64,000 nucleotides of DNA from the NCBI GenBank assembly GCA_947095585.1, contig OX352763.1:111331908-111395907 (forward strand), read 5' to 3'. The notes under the pieces were generated by a model. It did not search any database, was not told the DNA's origin, and was given only the letters and a program-made list of their open reading frames with translations. Of this stretch, positions 20,289-32,145 are shown one piece after another. The position numbers were made by a program, and so were the translations under genes. Source of the DNA: Nephrocerus scutellatus. Lineage: Eukaryota > Arthropoda > Insecta > Diptera > Pipunculidae. Each line of letters opens with the position of its first letter. Position 1 is the first letter of the stretch.

Positions 20289-21986
20289 TTAATCAGCGGC
20301 GCTAATTATTTCATGATTATGTGACTTCATGTGGGAATATAAACCAGCGTTTTGAGCAAATGACTTCCGACAAATTTTACACTGATATCGTTTCGTTGTT
20401 GCATGCAACTGGGCATGTTGCAATAGTGCCTTCTTGCGTTGAAATGTCGCCTTGCATTCGGAACATTCAAAAGGTCGCTCATTCGTATGCGAAATTGCAT
20501 GATCGCGCAATAATTTTGAATCAAAGAACCGCTTGTCACACAATTCGCACTTGAAACGACGCTCATTGAAGTGACGTCGCTTGTGCGATGCTAAATGTCC
20601 TGAATTTGAGAATTTTTTGCCACAAAGCTCGCAAACGAATGGTTTCTCACCGGTATGCGCCCGCATATGCAATTTCAGTTCAGTGGTCGAATGAAAGGAT
20701 TTTTCACATAGCTGGCAATGATGCGGTTTGATTCCCTTATGTCGCATTACATGCACTTTTAAATTTGACGGATCCGCAAAACAGCTGCCACATATTTCAC
20801 AAGGATATGGCCTGATATTGAGGTGGCGCTTCATATGCATTTCAACATGAACTTTACTTTTGAATGCCTTACCACACAAATGACATATGAAGTCATTGGC
20901 GGGTAATTTATGAGAATTAGAATGACGCTGCATCCCGGACAATGTGGCAAAGCGTTTTCCGCACTCAGGACACTCATATTTCCCTTTTTTTCTGGTAGGG
21001 TTATTCGTGTCATGCCTCTTTTCCTTATTATCCTGCTGGTTTTGTTTTTCATCATCTAATGTTTCGCTAAGATAATCATCACAGTTTTCATCAAAAATGT
21101 CAATACTTTCAATTTCGGTTGGCGTTCGTTTATTAGATGTGGCGGACTTGGTAATTTCATTTTCATCTGTCCCCGAATTATCGAGAACTTCTATATGCAT
21201 TTTAGATATTTCTTCTTCGTATTCAGACAAATCCATTTCAACAAATTCCTCATGATTATCAGGATTGTGATCATCATCATTGTCATCTTCAATAATCTCT
21301 GTTAGATTGAATTGCAAGTAATCCTCTTTGCAAGCGTCAGAGTTTTGGTCACTGTCGCTTTCTGCCTCCACATCTTTCTCGTTTTTTACCTTCAATTCTT
21401 CTCTACTGAAATTTTCTATAAAATCCAACTTTTCGATCTGAAATAAAGTTCCAACAATGATAAATCGATAATTTATTTACTAGGATGTAAAACGAACCTG
21501 CAACACTTCTTCGCTAAGCGGTATCGTATTTGGTTCATCCTTCAGCAGTGGTGACCTTACATCTGTCACTATCTGCGGCGTAGGCACTGGCAACTTCCTT
21601 TTATTTACATTTAATTCCTTTTGGCAAGCCGACATTTTTTTTTCGTCTTGTGAATCCGATGCGCGATACCTCACTTTTTTCATCAAACATTGCATTAATT
21701 GGTCTACGCCGAAATGATCATCATTTATGTAATTCAAATGATCGTACAACACATGACCAAAAAAGTCGGGAATGTTTTCCAATAAAAGACCGCAAAACGT
21801 GCATGTGAAGCAAAACTTTGTATTGTTGGAGAAGATTATTTCGCCACATTTGAGTATGTGCTCCTCGGTATCACCATCGTATGCGTCGTAACGGTACGCT
21901 CCTTCATCAACTTCATCGTCAGCTAAAGACGAATATGTTTCAAAATCTTCATTATATTCCAGTTTTACAACGCCATTGCTAGTCAT
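20289..21986 (-). CDS. C2H2 zinc-finger gene A (two exons)
   Basis: Exons 21498-21986 and 20289-21437 join across a 60-bp GT..AG intron (TTGCAG|GTTCGT ... TTTCAG|ATCGAA), phase 0, giving 545 residues. The N-terminal module is at 45-83: KCGEI, then CTFC and GHVLYDH, an atypical C-x2-C-x12-H-x4-H finger with an extra upstream Cys. An acidic linker (DDNDDDHNPD and similar) follows, then eight C2H2 fingers with HTGEKP-like linkers. The last two are the family's constant pair (ATFQRKKALLQH; SFAQNAGLYSHMKSH). Predicted role: sequence-specific nuclear DNA-binding protein. The first ATG of the open frame was used. No ZAD domain is visible. The Drosophila orthologue is not identified. Confidence 0.88.
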
Positions 21987-22682
21987 TGTCGTTACTATTT
22001 TAAGATGAAATATCTTAGGAGCAAAAATGCGCGTTTATCAACAAATTATTATTTTACTGTCTACTGTGACAGTAGTACTGTCAACTGCCAGTGTGGTGAT
22101 GACGGCTACAGGCCATACAGCAAACGAGACTCGATAAAAACTCTTAACTAAAGGGCGGGCAATCTAATGGTTTGTTTTAAAATCATAGGCTATGGCAACT
22201 TTTTTTACCGATTTTCTTGAAATTTTTATAGCTTTTTTTCCAATCAATTTAATTTTCAAATAAATTTTTTCAGTCCAATTAATTTTTTATTTAATCCCTA
22301 ACGTATATTTAAATTTTTTTTTGTTACATATATGAAGAAAGAATTACCTCCAAATCTATAAAAATAATAATATACAAATGACCATGGTGGTACTCAATAT
22401 ATACACCCTTAATACTATTTTTATTGGGTTTTATCTTACAATATTTTTGATTATTTTTTTTATTATTTGAAATTAAAGTGTAAAAATTAATATGAGAAAC
22501 AAAAATTTCTCTCTATCTCTTTTCTTCTTCTTAATACTAAATAATACTACTTAAAACAACTTAACAATGAAAATTTAATAAAAACAAAAAAAAAACAGAA
22601 AATCCTAATATTATTTCTTCTAGGGCCATCAGTATTTGGTTAAATTTAAGCTTTGAGTGTTTGTACTGTCTTTTTCAGGTAT
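21987..22682. other. Upstream of gene A, then AT-rich spacer
   Basis: The first 130 bp hold the gene A leader and promoter, including CTACTGTGACAGTAG (7-bp palindromic arms) at about 22065-22079 and ACTGTCAACTG just after. The rest is AT-rich and empty. Confidence 0.4.
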
Positions 22683-23345
22683 TTAACTGCAGTATCTCCG
22701 GGACGCATTTCCAATCTGATCAATATTAGGAACATGCCGGATTTTTTTGTCGTTTGCCCTTCTAGCAATATGGTATATTATCGGTATGTTACTCGAGTCT
22801 GATAGATAGCCCATTGCATCCAGATAGAAGAATGCCTCAGGTGGAATATTTCCGCTCATTAAAGTATTTCTGAAGTACTGAGGGTTTGGATAGAATGCTC
22901 CCGAAATAACGTCGTTTTCTACGTCCGCTGACATAGCGAAATGGTTTCTAATAATATCAATAATGACGCTGTCAATTTTTGACAATCCAGATGCATCCAA
23001 AAGTTTTTTGTTTGATATATATTGTCTGTAGTTGGACCGTTCGCTTTTATAGAAACGCATACAAGCTCTAAGGCATTTCTCTCAAAAAACGCAGAATTTT
23101 TCCAAATATGATGGACTTATATTCCACCATATTGGATACCCATGTGTCAAAATTGGTCTAACAAACGCCTGGTAGCAGATGATCTTGACATCACTTCGTA
23201 GACAGCGTGAATAGAAAAGCTTTTTAAGTGACGTAAATGCGGCTCTTTGTCTAATGCGGTATTTACGTGTCCATTATAGCACAGAAAATTGTCCAAATAG
23301 ACACCAAAATATCACACGACAGTTTTTTTTGCGATCGTCAGTCTG
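22683..23345 (-). mobile_element. Non-LTR retrotransposon C-terminal fragment
   Basis: The minus-strand translation reads FGVYLDNFLCYNGHVNTALD, then ATRRLLDQF (decayed AFVRPIL), HMGIQYGG, YMEK-like and FFERNALELVC. An open stretch of 125 codons follows (MRFYKSERSNYRQYISNKKL, FAMSADVENDVISGAFYPNP, IPIIYHIARRANDKKIRHV). This is the region after the RT core of jockey/I-type LINEs. The catalytic core is missing, so the copy is dead, although its last part has stayed open. Confidence 0.75.
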
Positions 23346-23349
23346 ATAT

Positions 23350-24070
23350 TCCGCGGCACGAAACAATCATGTTTTCGCTTGAGTATCGTTTCTAAATATT
23401 GAAAACGTATTTTCAATGTCAGTGTTGTGTAGCCGAAACCGTGTGAATTTTGAAAAGAAATATGGGTCACGAAAGAGCGTCAAGAGAAGACGCTGTAATG
23501 AAATTGGTGAAGAAAGTTCGTCCTTGAGCTCGGACAGGGGTCGAATTACCACATAGCTTACTGAAAAATGTTGATTTGGCATGTTCGCTTAAGTGCACGA
23601 ATGAGGAGTAGTGATCATCCCAATGTAAATACTCGATCACTCGTTAACGTATGGATTTCATTCACTCTTTAACTAAGTCGTAAATCGACCCCAGGTCGCA
23701 CGCCCGAGAGTATTTCGCCTGTTGCCCGTAGTGTAGGACAGAATCCATCGACCTAAACTCGACGCCAATCAGAGCAACTGGGAATTAGTCGCACCAGCCT
23801 GAGCAGAATACTGCACAAAGACCTCGGATTATTCGCTTACAAGCTCTAGATGACTCAAAAGTTTAAAATGACCATCCGCTTTGATATCAGTTCTCTGCGT
23901 GGGCCACCTTGATAATGACGTCGATTTTGGTCGAAAAATCATCTCTTCAGACCAAGTGCATTTTCTCTGGTCAGCCCATAGAATCCGTTGCGTCCGTTGG
24001 GGCGACGTATACAACAGATCGACGAAATATATGCAGTCTTATGTGGTGTCCCATAGGAAAACCATGTGAC
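23350..24070 (+). pseudogene. Tc1/mariner-superfamily transposase fragment
   Basis: Reading frames around 23640-24060 give RRQSEQLGISRTSLSRILHK, then DLGLFAYKL and MTQKFKM, then DFGRKIISSDQVHF and VRWGDVYNR. This order (HTH ending in LGISRTSLxRILHKDL, then the KIIFSDE(A/V)HF catalytic block) marks a DD34E-type transposase. In the catalytic block the Asp is retained and the acidic partner is Gln. The frame is broken by stops. No terminal repeats were recognised. Confidence 0.65.
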
Positions 24071-24554
24071 GGAAGCGACGCAAAAAGTTGACTAACTTTC
24101 AACTTTTCTCTGTCTTAAGGTAGTTTGAAGGTTTTCTAAGCATTTGAAAATGCTCAGCGTGCTTCTTTCAATTTATATGATTTTTAAGCTTAGATGGTTT
24201 GACTGGTAGATAGGTCTTGGGCTCAAATCTCCCTTTGGGTTTAATTTATTAAATTTTTATTTTTTCCAATATCTTTGAAAGTTTCGTGTAAGCTTCACAG
24301 ACCTACTATTCCATATAATTCTAAATTCGTGTACAAATTGACCAGGAACTACTAATTTTGCATTAACTCTTTGAGTACAATTTCACTTACTCATTCTTAT
24401 ACAAATGCCTTTTATATAAATATATTTTTTAAAATCTATGTTATAATAAAACAATTTACAGTAAATATTCTACATCTAAAACCTAAATAATTCACATATA
24501 TATCATAGGCGAAAAGAAGTAATTATAAAAAAATGTATAAAACTAAAAAAATAT
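24071..24554. other. Intergenic DNA downstream of gene B
   Basis: AT-rich. A GGCTCAAATCTC sequence near 24219 weakly resembles a tRNA B box, but no tRNA or SINE could be built around it. The 3' untranslated region of gene B occupies the right-hand part. Confidence 0.35.
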
Positions 24555-26068
24555 TCATCTTAATTTGTTTAAACACTTTGCCGACTCATGTGCCCGCATG
24601 TGCGCATTCAGTCCATTTGATTGTGTAAACCCCTTACCGCAAATTGTACATACGTAGCCTTTTTCGCTTGCATGTGTTTTTTTATGCAGACGCAAAGATT
24701 TTTTACGTTGAAACGTTGCGCCACACTGATCACAAACAAACGGTCGCTCTTTTGTATGTATAACTTTGTGCACATTTAGATCATGGAAACTGTAAAAGGA
24801 TTTTCCACAAACTTCACACTTTGCTGGTCTTTCGCCTGTATGCCGGCGCATATGCGCCCGTAGAACTCCACTGTCGCGACAACGTCGCCCACAAATTTCA
24901 CAAATAACTGGAAATGCTTGCGTATGTCTCAACATGTGAGCATTCAATTCTTTCTCGGTAAAAAAAGTATTCCCACATTCTTTACATTCAAAACTCTTCA
25001 CGCCAGTGTGACGGATTTTATGTCGAGTCAAATTACCGGCCTGAGTAAATTGCTTGCCACAAATGTTACAAAATATTCCTGTATGCTTCCACATATGTCC
25101 TCTCAGATGGCTTTCCATTCGAAACGATTCCCCGCATTCATTGCATTTGTGCGCAAATTTGGAACCTTCTTCTCTTTTAATTGGATTATGTTTCGTTCGT
25201 ATATGATTCTGCAGACTGCTTTTTGATTTATAATGTCGATCACAGTGATCGCAAGCGAATGAAAAATCTTTGTGTGTCTTTTTGGATTTATTTAGCGTAT
25301 TAGGTTTGTCATCGTTTTCGTCCTCCTAGATGAAGATGAAGAAGAAATAATGTTAAAGTGCATATATCTATTAAGAAAGCTTCATATAGGCATATATGAA
25401 AAATTAACGAAATTCCTTTTCAAAGAATTTATTTTTCTCTGGCCCTTCAATCGAAGTGTGGTCGCAATAAATCTTCACACCAATCCTGATTTTGCGTCGA
25501 TGTTATTAGTTTTTGAGTAACTTACATTTGTATAATTTGGTTCAGCCTCGCTTCCCTCCAAGTATTCTAATTCAGATGCATTGTCATCTAATGGCTCTTT
25601 CTTTTCCGTATTGGTTTCATGTTTGCAATCCTTATCACTGACATTTTCATTGATATATTCTTCGATGTCCTTGTTATCACATGTGATAACTGATTCATCG
25701 TTTTCTGATTTAATCCGGCATTGACCTGTATCATTTTCGTTGGCTCTCTTACTTAAATTTTCATTTTCTGACTTATTGCATTTAGTGGTAGATTTTAATG
25801 AGTAATTTTCGTCTTTAGTGTTGCCTTTATATGGGCAGTCAGTGTTATTTGAAATTCTTTCTAGGGGATCCTGAGCTTCTTCAACAAGGCTTGCCAAAGG
25901 ACGATCATCTTCATCTATGAATACACAGCTTTTATCAGACAGGTGCTCATTTTCAAAGTGCGTTAGAAATTCTTGAAATGCAATGCTGGCTTGGCAGAGG
26001 ATGCACGAAATCTCAAACGATGTTGAACTGTTGCAGAATACTTCACCACATTTAAAATTGCAGTACAT
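24555..26068 (-). CDS. C2H2 zinc-finger gene B (two exons)
   Basis: Exons 25526-26068 and 24555-25325 join through a 200-bp intron with a strong donor (ACAAAT|GTAAGT) and acceptor (CATCTAG|GAGGAC), phase 0, giving 437 residues. The module is at residues 6-42 (KCGEVF, CILC, HFENEH), starting almost at the initiator Met. A long acidic, Asn/Lys-rich linker precedes eight C2H2 fingers. The last two are the family pair (ATFQRKKSLRLH; GFTQSNGLNAHMRAH). One finger (ICGRRCRDSGVLRAHMRRH) has Cys in place of the usual Phe. The gene is divergent from gene C; the space between them is largely filled by a transposable element. Likely a nuclear DNA-binding regulator. Confidence 0.88.
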
Positions 26069-26217
26069 AGCTGTTGTGTACTTTTAATGGTACAAAACTT
26101 CGAAAATCCAAAGTTCTTTTAAATTATTATGTTTTAATAGGGAATAACTGTGCTCCCACCGAGCACTTGCACTGTCAGTGTCAATGTCAGTTTTCGACTT
26201 TCGCTGTCGGTCTCGTC

Positions 26218-27277
26218 ACTGGGTCTGTTTTTTTATTCAACCCGAGCGAGCAGTATTCAAGCAGGGTAATTTGAATCTGTTCTCTGTAAATTTTTATTGT
26301 TAACCGAGCACGACACTATGTATACACAGTTTCATATTTTTTACTCTGAAGTGAATATGAGTGTAAGGCAGAGTAAAAATCACAGTTACCTCGGAAAAGT
26401 TTGCTGTCATTTAATAATAACGGACAAACGGAAAATTCTCTTAAATAAGATAGTAAATTTTTTTTTAAATACAACCATAAATGTATTTAATGCTATCTAT
26501 GAAATGGAGAAATAAATCAATCAAGCACACACAGATTTGAGATTTTCTTCACATGAATTAAAATTGGTTTCTCAAATGTCAAAACGAATTTTTGTTGTCT
26601 TACTCAAGTCTATTTTTATATTCAACCCAAGGTTCAATGACTTGGAGTTTCGCCTGGAAACCCGTGAAACTCATTCCCATTGGTATCGAGACTTTGGTGT
26701 TAGGTAAAAAAAAACCGTTATTTATTAAATGACAGCAAAGCGTTCTGACCATAAATTGTTTACTCTGCCTTACCCTTATATTCATTACAGAGTAAATGTA
26801 GGAAACTGTGTATACATCGTATAAAAAACAATAAAAAAACGGACTACAGAGTAAAATTAACACGGGCCGGGTTTTTTTTTTTGGGTCTGGCAAATCCAAG
26901 ATATCCGATAATTTTTTTCTCTATTTCAAACTAATTATTTGCTGTTAGTATCAAAGAAAAGTTGTATTTCTCACCTTTATGCTCCATAGTAGTCGAAATG
27001 TCTCATGTTTAAAGAAACAAGCAACTACAGCTGTCAAGAAATGTTCTGTATATTTTTTCAAAGTAATAATATCATATCCGAGAATTGTCGGAACGTAAAA
27101 AAACGCTTCCGAGAAAGAAGATTTCTCGGAGAATGAAAAAAAAACATAGATCTGAATTCCGACAGTAAAATTATCTCTCCGAGTACATAAAAAAAACAAC
27201 CCCGGTTGATTAAAAAAAATACCCTATAAATTTTGATGTACACTACTCGCTCAGACGAATAAAAAAACAGACCCACT
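26218..27277. mobile_element. GGGTCTG-TIR element inserted between genes B and C
   Basis: GGGTCTGTTTTTTTATTC at 26221-26238 is mirrored perfectly at 27257-27274, and the match continues inward through GAGCGAG(C/T)AGT. The trinucleotide ACT flanks both sides as an apparent target duplication. Inside is a second inverted pair of about 105 bp (26317-26422 and 26714-26818), both reading GTATACACAGTTTC ... GTAAGGCAGAGTAAA on one strand or the other. No transposase ORF is present, so it is non-autonomous. Related pieces lie at 245, 30700, 45300 and 58390. Confidence 0.85.
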
Positions 27278-27400
27278 GTCAACTTAATTTTGACACTTCT
27301 GAACGCTCAATCGCAGAGTGAAGATTAAAAATGAAAAAAATACGAGTTTTTTACAGTCATGAAAAAGTAAGAGTATAATACATATCAAGTATCAACAGAA

Positions 27401-28984
27401 ATGTTAAAAGCATTATCTCCTGCAGTTTTAACAAATTTTAAAAATTCAAAATGTGCAGAAATTCACTACGAAGAACCAAAGCTTTTTTCAATAATTTGTG
27501 CGCTGTGTGATGAGATAATATTTAAATTTGATGATTTTCTTCTACATTTTAGTAATGTACATATAGACTCAGTTAAAGATTTAGTTGTAACAGCTCAAAA
27601 TACTGATTTTCTAGAGCATGATATTAAAAAAGAAAACGCTGACAATTTACAAGAGATTAATATTCAAACTGGAAAGGCAGTCGATGAAAGTACAGAATAC
27701 GTGGAAAATCAAAAGAACGAGGATGACGCCTTAAAAGAGATTAAAAACGAAAACGATCCAGAAACATGCATAAAAGCTACAACAAAAGTGGTGGGTCTAA
27801 TAAGATATGTAGTAAAAAAGCAATAATACGTTCTATTTGCAGAGTAGATTTAAAAATTCTTTCTTAGTTTTAGTTTTCATTTCCAAACTATGAGCTAAAG
27901 GCTAAAACATAAATATGCTACGCTTCGGTGATCCACAAGTACGGACGTACGGTTTCACAATGCACACTGGTGATGTGAGGATGTAGAACTACTTTCTTAC
28001 ATGATACTTTTGGACAAAACAGCCATTCTGGTTCTTGATGGAAACAAATAAAATTTCTCAGATATATATCTTATTTTTGCTGTTAATTCCCACTCCATTT
28101 ACACAAACACAAAAAATTCTGTCATTGGAACAATTTGTTCGTGTTTTTGTGTACGGGATTTGTTTAAGCAAAAGGAACAGTTATTATAACTTATTAACAT
28201 CTTAAGATGCTTATCAACTACATCTAAGAATAGTTGAAAAGTTTGCTTTAAACTTAATACCTACCGTTTCCATTTTTTCTTCCTTCTATAGAACGGCGGT
28301 TACAATTATAAATGTGCCCTATGCGATAAACAGTTTAAAAATCAAAAATCACTAAAATGCCACGAAACAATCTTCCACAAACATAATTCTAAGCAACATA
28401 AATGTGAAGAGTGTAAAGTCGAGTTCCGTGACGAACGCCATCTTAAAAGTCACATTTTTAAGCATCATAAAAAGTGGACATGCTCACATTGTGGTAAAAA
28501 TTTGAGCGATGCGAGAGCGTTGCGAATTCACGAAATTCGTCATACTGGTAATCGCCAGCACAAGTGCACATTTGATACTTGCATAAAAACATTTTATACT
28601 GCCAGTGAATTGAAAGCGCATAGTTTTGTGCATACAGATGAAAAGCGAGCTATTTGCGAAATTTGTGGAAAACAAGCTCGATCTGCGGGAGATTTAAAAA
28701 TCCACAAACGCATGCATACCGGAGAAAAGCCATTCGCATGTGAGACTTGTGGGAAACGCTTTGCGAAGAGTTCTGACTTGAAAGAACATACTCCAATGCA
28801 TTCGAGTGAACGCCCACACAAATGTGAGGTTTGTGAGGCAACTTTTTCAAGACTAAAAGCACTAAATCAACACAAAAATTTACACTCAGATGTTAAAAAA
28901 TTTGTTTGTAACATATGTGGTTTAGCATACGCACAGGCAGCAGGATTATCCGGCCATATGCGCTCTCATAAAATGGAGTTATAA
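27401..28984 (+). CDS. C2H2 zinc-finger gene C (two exons)
   Basis: Exon 1 (27401 to about 27790) and exon 2 (28292-28984) join at phase 0 over an intron of about 500 bp. The acceptor CTTCTATAG|AACGGC is clear. The donor could be GTG|GTGGGT or the preceding AAA|GTGGTG, a one-codon uncertainty. The product is about 360 residues. The module at 17-54 reads KCAEIH, CALC, HFSNVH. Then come an acidic linker and eight fingers. The first three are closely packed (KCALC, KCEEC, TCSHC) and one has the CTFDTC spacing. The final fingers ([27 protein letters not shown]) are the family pair. Without splicing the first exon would stop 11 codons later. Confidence 0.85.
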
Positions 28985-30099
28985 TGCTTTTTGCTGTAAA
29001 GTATAAGTTTTTTATAGAAATATTTGCATTGGTTGTAAAAATTTATTCAACAAAATTATGTAGTTTAGTTAAAAAAATGTTATGTTGAAGAAAATTTCAA
29101 GAGAACTGTTTTGTGTGATTTTCTGCACGAATAATTCCCATGTTTTCTGGCGGTTATTTGTTCACAGAGACAAAATAATTTAAACCATATTTAAACATTT
29201 GTTTATTACATTTTCTGAATTAAATAATGGAGTTGAGCTGTAACACCTCGCTATAAGTGTATGTGACCCAAGTTCTACCTATATTTTCTGTTATGTAAAC
29301 GTTTGTCGTTTGGTAGTAGTAGGTTAGTGTTTTGTTGATGGCATATCAATATCCTAATCAGGCAGATTTTAATGAGAAAACTTAATACTTAAGACTCAAA
29401 GGATTGAATGGATTTAAAAAAAAAGTATAGTAATCATGGAAATTTTCGAACTCGGGATTTTTGCAATTTACCCATTTTCCATATCTCCTGATTCAGAAAA
29501 AGCGAAAAACAAGATCTCTGTCTGTCTATCTGAAAATTCATATTTAAGCTTTTTACATAAATTTGGAGGCACCAGTTGACTTTGGCGGAAATCGGCCAAC
29601 TAGAAGTGCATAGTGGCAGTTTTCGAGTTTTTGCCAATATCTTATAACCTTATATAAATAAAAAATTTAAACGTTTATTAACTTTTGTCCTAAGATTACT
29701 ACCACTATGAGGATGCTCTCACTGAAAAACATAATACTTAAGACTTACAGGATTGTATGGTATTTGGATGATCTTAGGTTCTTAAGTTAAAAAACTTTTA
29801 AAGAAATACTGAATGAAGTTCGCAACATTTCGATATGGATGTGAAATATTTGATTTTGTTTTTGTTCAATATAATTTATAATAACAATGAAGCTTGTCAC
29901 AATTTAAAACTTTCCTGTCAGAATTAAAAACATGTATTCATTGTGCGAGTTCTTCTAACTTCTAAGGTGATAGTTTAAGTCTTAAGTTTTTCATTGTGAA
30001 AGCAGGGTAACGATGTAAAAAAATTATACAATCTTGCTCTAATGTCGTTTTTTTTTGTTTTTGTCTTTGTCGGAGCTGTCTGTTGCTCTCAGCACATCG
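28985..30099. other. Intergenic DNA downstream of gene C
   Basis: AT-rich. A CTTAATACTTAAGACT-like sequence recurs at 29379, 29728 and 29970, a loose repeat of about 250-350 bp spacing around ACTTAAGACTTAAAGG. No gene recognised. Confidence 0.4.
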
Positions 30100-30290
30100 A
30101 ACACAAGCGAAAATCTGATAGCTGAGTGCTCAGTGAAGGGGATCGCAGTCAGTCCAACAACATTCTCCGCTATCTGTCAGCTCAGCAACAAAAACTTTTA
30201 AACGTCAACAAAGAATGCGGAGTGAGAGAGCGAATCCAAAATAATTTTGTCTCAGAAAATCGGAGAAAATTGTCAGTGCAATGAAACATT
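30100..30290 (+). repeat. GCGTTCGAG dispersed repeat, copy 3
   Basis: Shares CAGTCCAACAACATTCTC, CTATCTGTCAGCTCAGCA and AAAACTTTTAAACG with the copies at 16445 and 30515. Lacks clear termini. Confidence 0.5.
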
Positions 30291-30325
30291 ATATAAAATG
30301 GTTTCTTATAAAACAAACATGTAAG

Positions 30326-30525
30326 GTGAGACATAAGTCCCATAAGTCCCTTATTCGATTTGACTTCTTTTAGAACTTATGTCCCGGGGAAGTGGGACAT
30401 AAGTCCCAATTTTTTCTTTTGGACTTATGTCCCGATCGGTTGGCACATAAGTCTCGAATTCGATTTGGGACGTATGTCCCATTTAAGTGAGTTATAAGTC
30501 CCAAAAATAAATATTGGCACTTAGG
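30326..30525. repeat. Cluster of ACATAAGTCCC palindromic sites
   Basis: Within 200 bp about nine sites match GGGACATAAGTCCC or its half: GAGACATAAGTCCC, ATAAGTCCC, GAACTTATGTCCC, GGGACATAAGTCCC, GGACTTATGTCCC, GGCACATAAGTCTC, GGGACGTATGTCCC, GAGTTATAAGTCCC and GGCACTTAGGTCCC. They occur in both orientations, spaced about 10-30 bp apart with dissimilar spacers. The motif is a near-palindrome centred on ATAA/TTAT. No ORF. It lies between two copies of the GCGTTCGAG repeat. Confidence 0.9.
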
Positions 30526-30690
30526 TCCCTGCGCCGTTCGAGTTACGGAAAATACGGATCCCTCCGTATCTCGAACACACCTATTTTCTTTTTCTTCTCA
30601 CTGAAGACTGAAGAGGATTACATTCAGTCGAACAACATTCTCAGATGTCTGTCAGTTCAGCATTAAAAACTTGACTAAAATAAAACTTTT
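30515..30690 (+). repeat. GCGTTCGAG dispersed repeat, copy 4
   Basis: Begins with a hairpin, CGTTCGAGTTACGG ... CCGTATCTCGAACA, then has CACTGAAGACTGAAGAGG, ACATTCAGTCGAACAACATT and CTGTCAGTTCAGCATTAAAA, all shared with the copy at 16445. Confidence 0.65.
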
Positions 30691-30839
30691 CTTTGGTAAT
30701 TAAAAAAACAGCAGATAATTTTTCTGATATGATTGGATTGGATCAGAAAAAAAATCGAATTTATCGGATATCTCGTAGCTTGGATTTCTCGAATTTCTCC
30801 GATCTCTCCCACCCCACATAAAAAAACTCGCACATTATA

Positions 30840-30975
30840 CCATGGGGCAGACGAAGTATGTGTTTCCAATTGTTAATCAGAACTGTGGCGGCAGCCCAGT
30901 TGACACCACAGTAGGGCTCAGGTCCTATGAGCGTAAATTCTAAAACAGCCCTGGCAAATTGAACGCCTTTAACTG
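30840..30975 (-). mobile_element. LINE RNase H fragment
   Basis: The minus-strand translation GVQFARAVLEFTLIGPEPYC, then GVNWAAATVL, matches the end of the RNase H domain of I-like LINEs (ELARAASE..FIGAEPYCGV). The same segment is in the larger fragment at 55190-55460. It lies just upstream of gene D. Confidence 0.7.
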
Positions 30976-31070
30976 GTAAAAGCGTTCTAATAAGCATTCT
31001 GTCTAGCCCTTTAAATAAACATTTTCGAAATGTAATATGCGAATTATTTCGTATTTTCTGTACTGTCAAA

Positions 31071-32145
31071 ATGGTAAAAACCATGCAACAATCAGTTCCA
31101 GTTGGTGTTGGTGGCAATTATCCCAATTTGAAATGTGGGGAGATATATTGTGTGGCTGCTCAAAATTTTATTATTATCTGTGCAATTTGTGACATGAAAA
31201 CCTATGCATTCGAGGATTATGTCTCACATTTTCGTAACAAACATGTTGAATTAATGTCGAATAGCTACGTCAACAAATTTACTACTGACGAGGGCGAGTT
31301 TTTAATAAAATCTAATAATGGAAAATCACTTGATAAACCCAGAGTAAAAGACGACAAAGAGTATACCTATTGGGTTGAAGTCGAATCTGAAGCTGAGAAT
31401 GGCAACGACGAGGTTGTATTAACATGTGTGCAAAAAGTGTAGATATAACCACAATATATTAATTTTTATTTATCTCACTATTTAGAATCAAGATCAATTA
31501 CAATGTTACGAATTATTGGAATATAAAAATGGACAAGAACACAGGGTTGCCAGCGCCATTCAAACATGCGAACTTGATGTAAATGATGTAAACAGTACTT
31601 TTGAAAGTGACATGCCAAAGAGTTTTATAATGAAATGTTCGATTTGTGGAAAAGAATTCACTAAAATAAATTCTTTTAAAAATCACGAACGACGTCATAC
31701 ACATTACCGTCCACACAAATGCAATTATTGTGAAAAAGCTTTTTTTACAACCACAGAACTGGAGTTTCATAGATTAACTCATACAGGAGAAACACGATTT
31801 GTTTGCGAAGAATGTGGAATGAGATATAAAAAAGCATCTACTCTAAAAGAACACAAACGTCGACATACAGGCGTAAAATCTTATTCGTGTAAAGATTGTA
31901 ATAAAAGCTTTTACGAATCGACGCTTCTCAACCGTCACAGAGCAGTTCACTCAAGTGATCGCCCGTTCAAATGTGACGTTTGTCATGCAGCATTTTCTTG
32001 GCGTAAGAATCTTGATACGCACAAGAATTTGCATTCGGATATTAAAAAGTTTGTTTGTAAAATTTGTGGCAATAGATACGCACAACCAGCTGGACTGTAT
32101 TCGCATATGAAGACCCATAAAGTTCGTATCGATATTAGTGTTTGA
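31071..32145 (+). CDS. C2H2 zinc-finger gene D (two exons)
   Basis: Exons 31071-31436 and 31486-32145 join over a 49-bp intron (CAAAAA|GTGTAG ... TATTTAG|AATCAA), phase 0, giving 341 residues. This is the shortest intron of the cluster and has a weak donor; reading through it gives an immediate stop. The module at 21-58 reads KCGEIY, CAIC, HFRNKH. The linker is short and acidic, and there are six fingers ending in the constant pair (AAFSWRKNLDTH; RYAQPAGLYSHMKTH). TACTGTCAAA lies directly before the ATG, so the leader may be very short. A poly(A) signal AATAAA is at 32187. Likely a nuclear DNA-binding factor. Confidence 0.87.

Noticed and set aside
20289..21437. ZAD-type zinc-finger genes
   Set aside because: The N-termini lack the two CxxC pairs of the ZAD; they carry the KC[GA]EI module instead.
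24180..24240. tRNA gene or second SINE (GGCTCAAATCTC resembles a B box)
   Set aside because: No acceptor stem or A box could be assembled and no similarity to the SINE at 4561 was found.
31516..32145. Gene D as a single-exon protein starting at an internal Met
   Set aside because: The frame is open back to a good acceptor at 31485, and joining the upstream exon restores the family architecture in phase 0.
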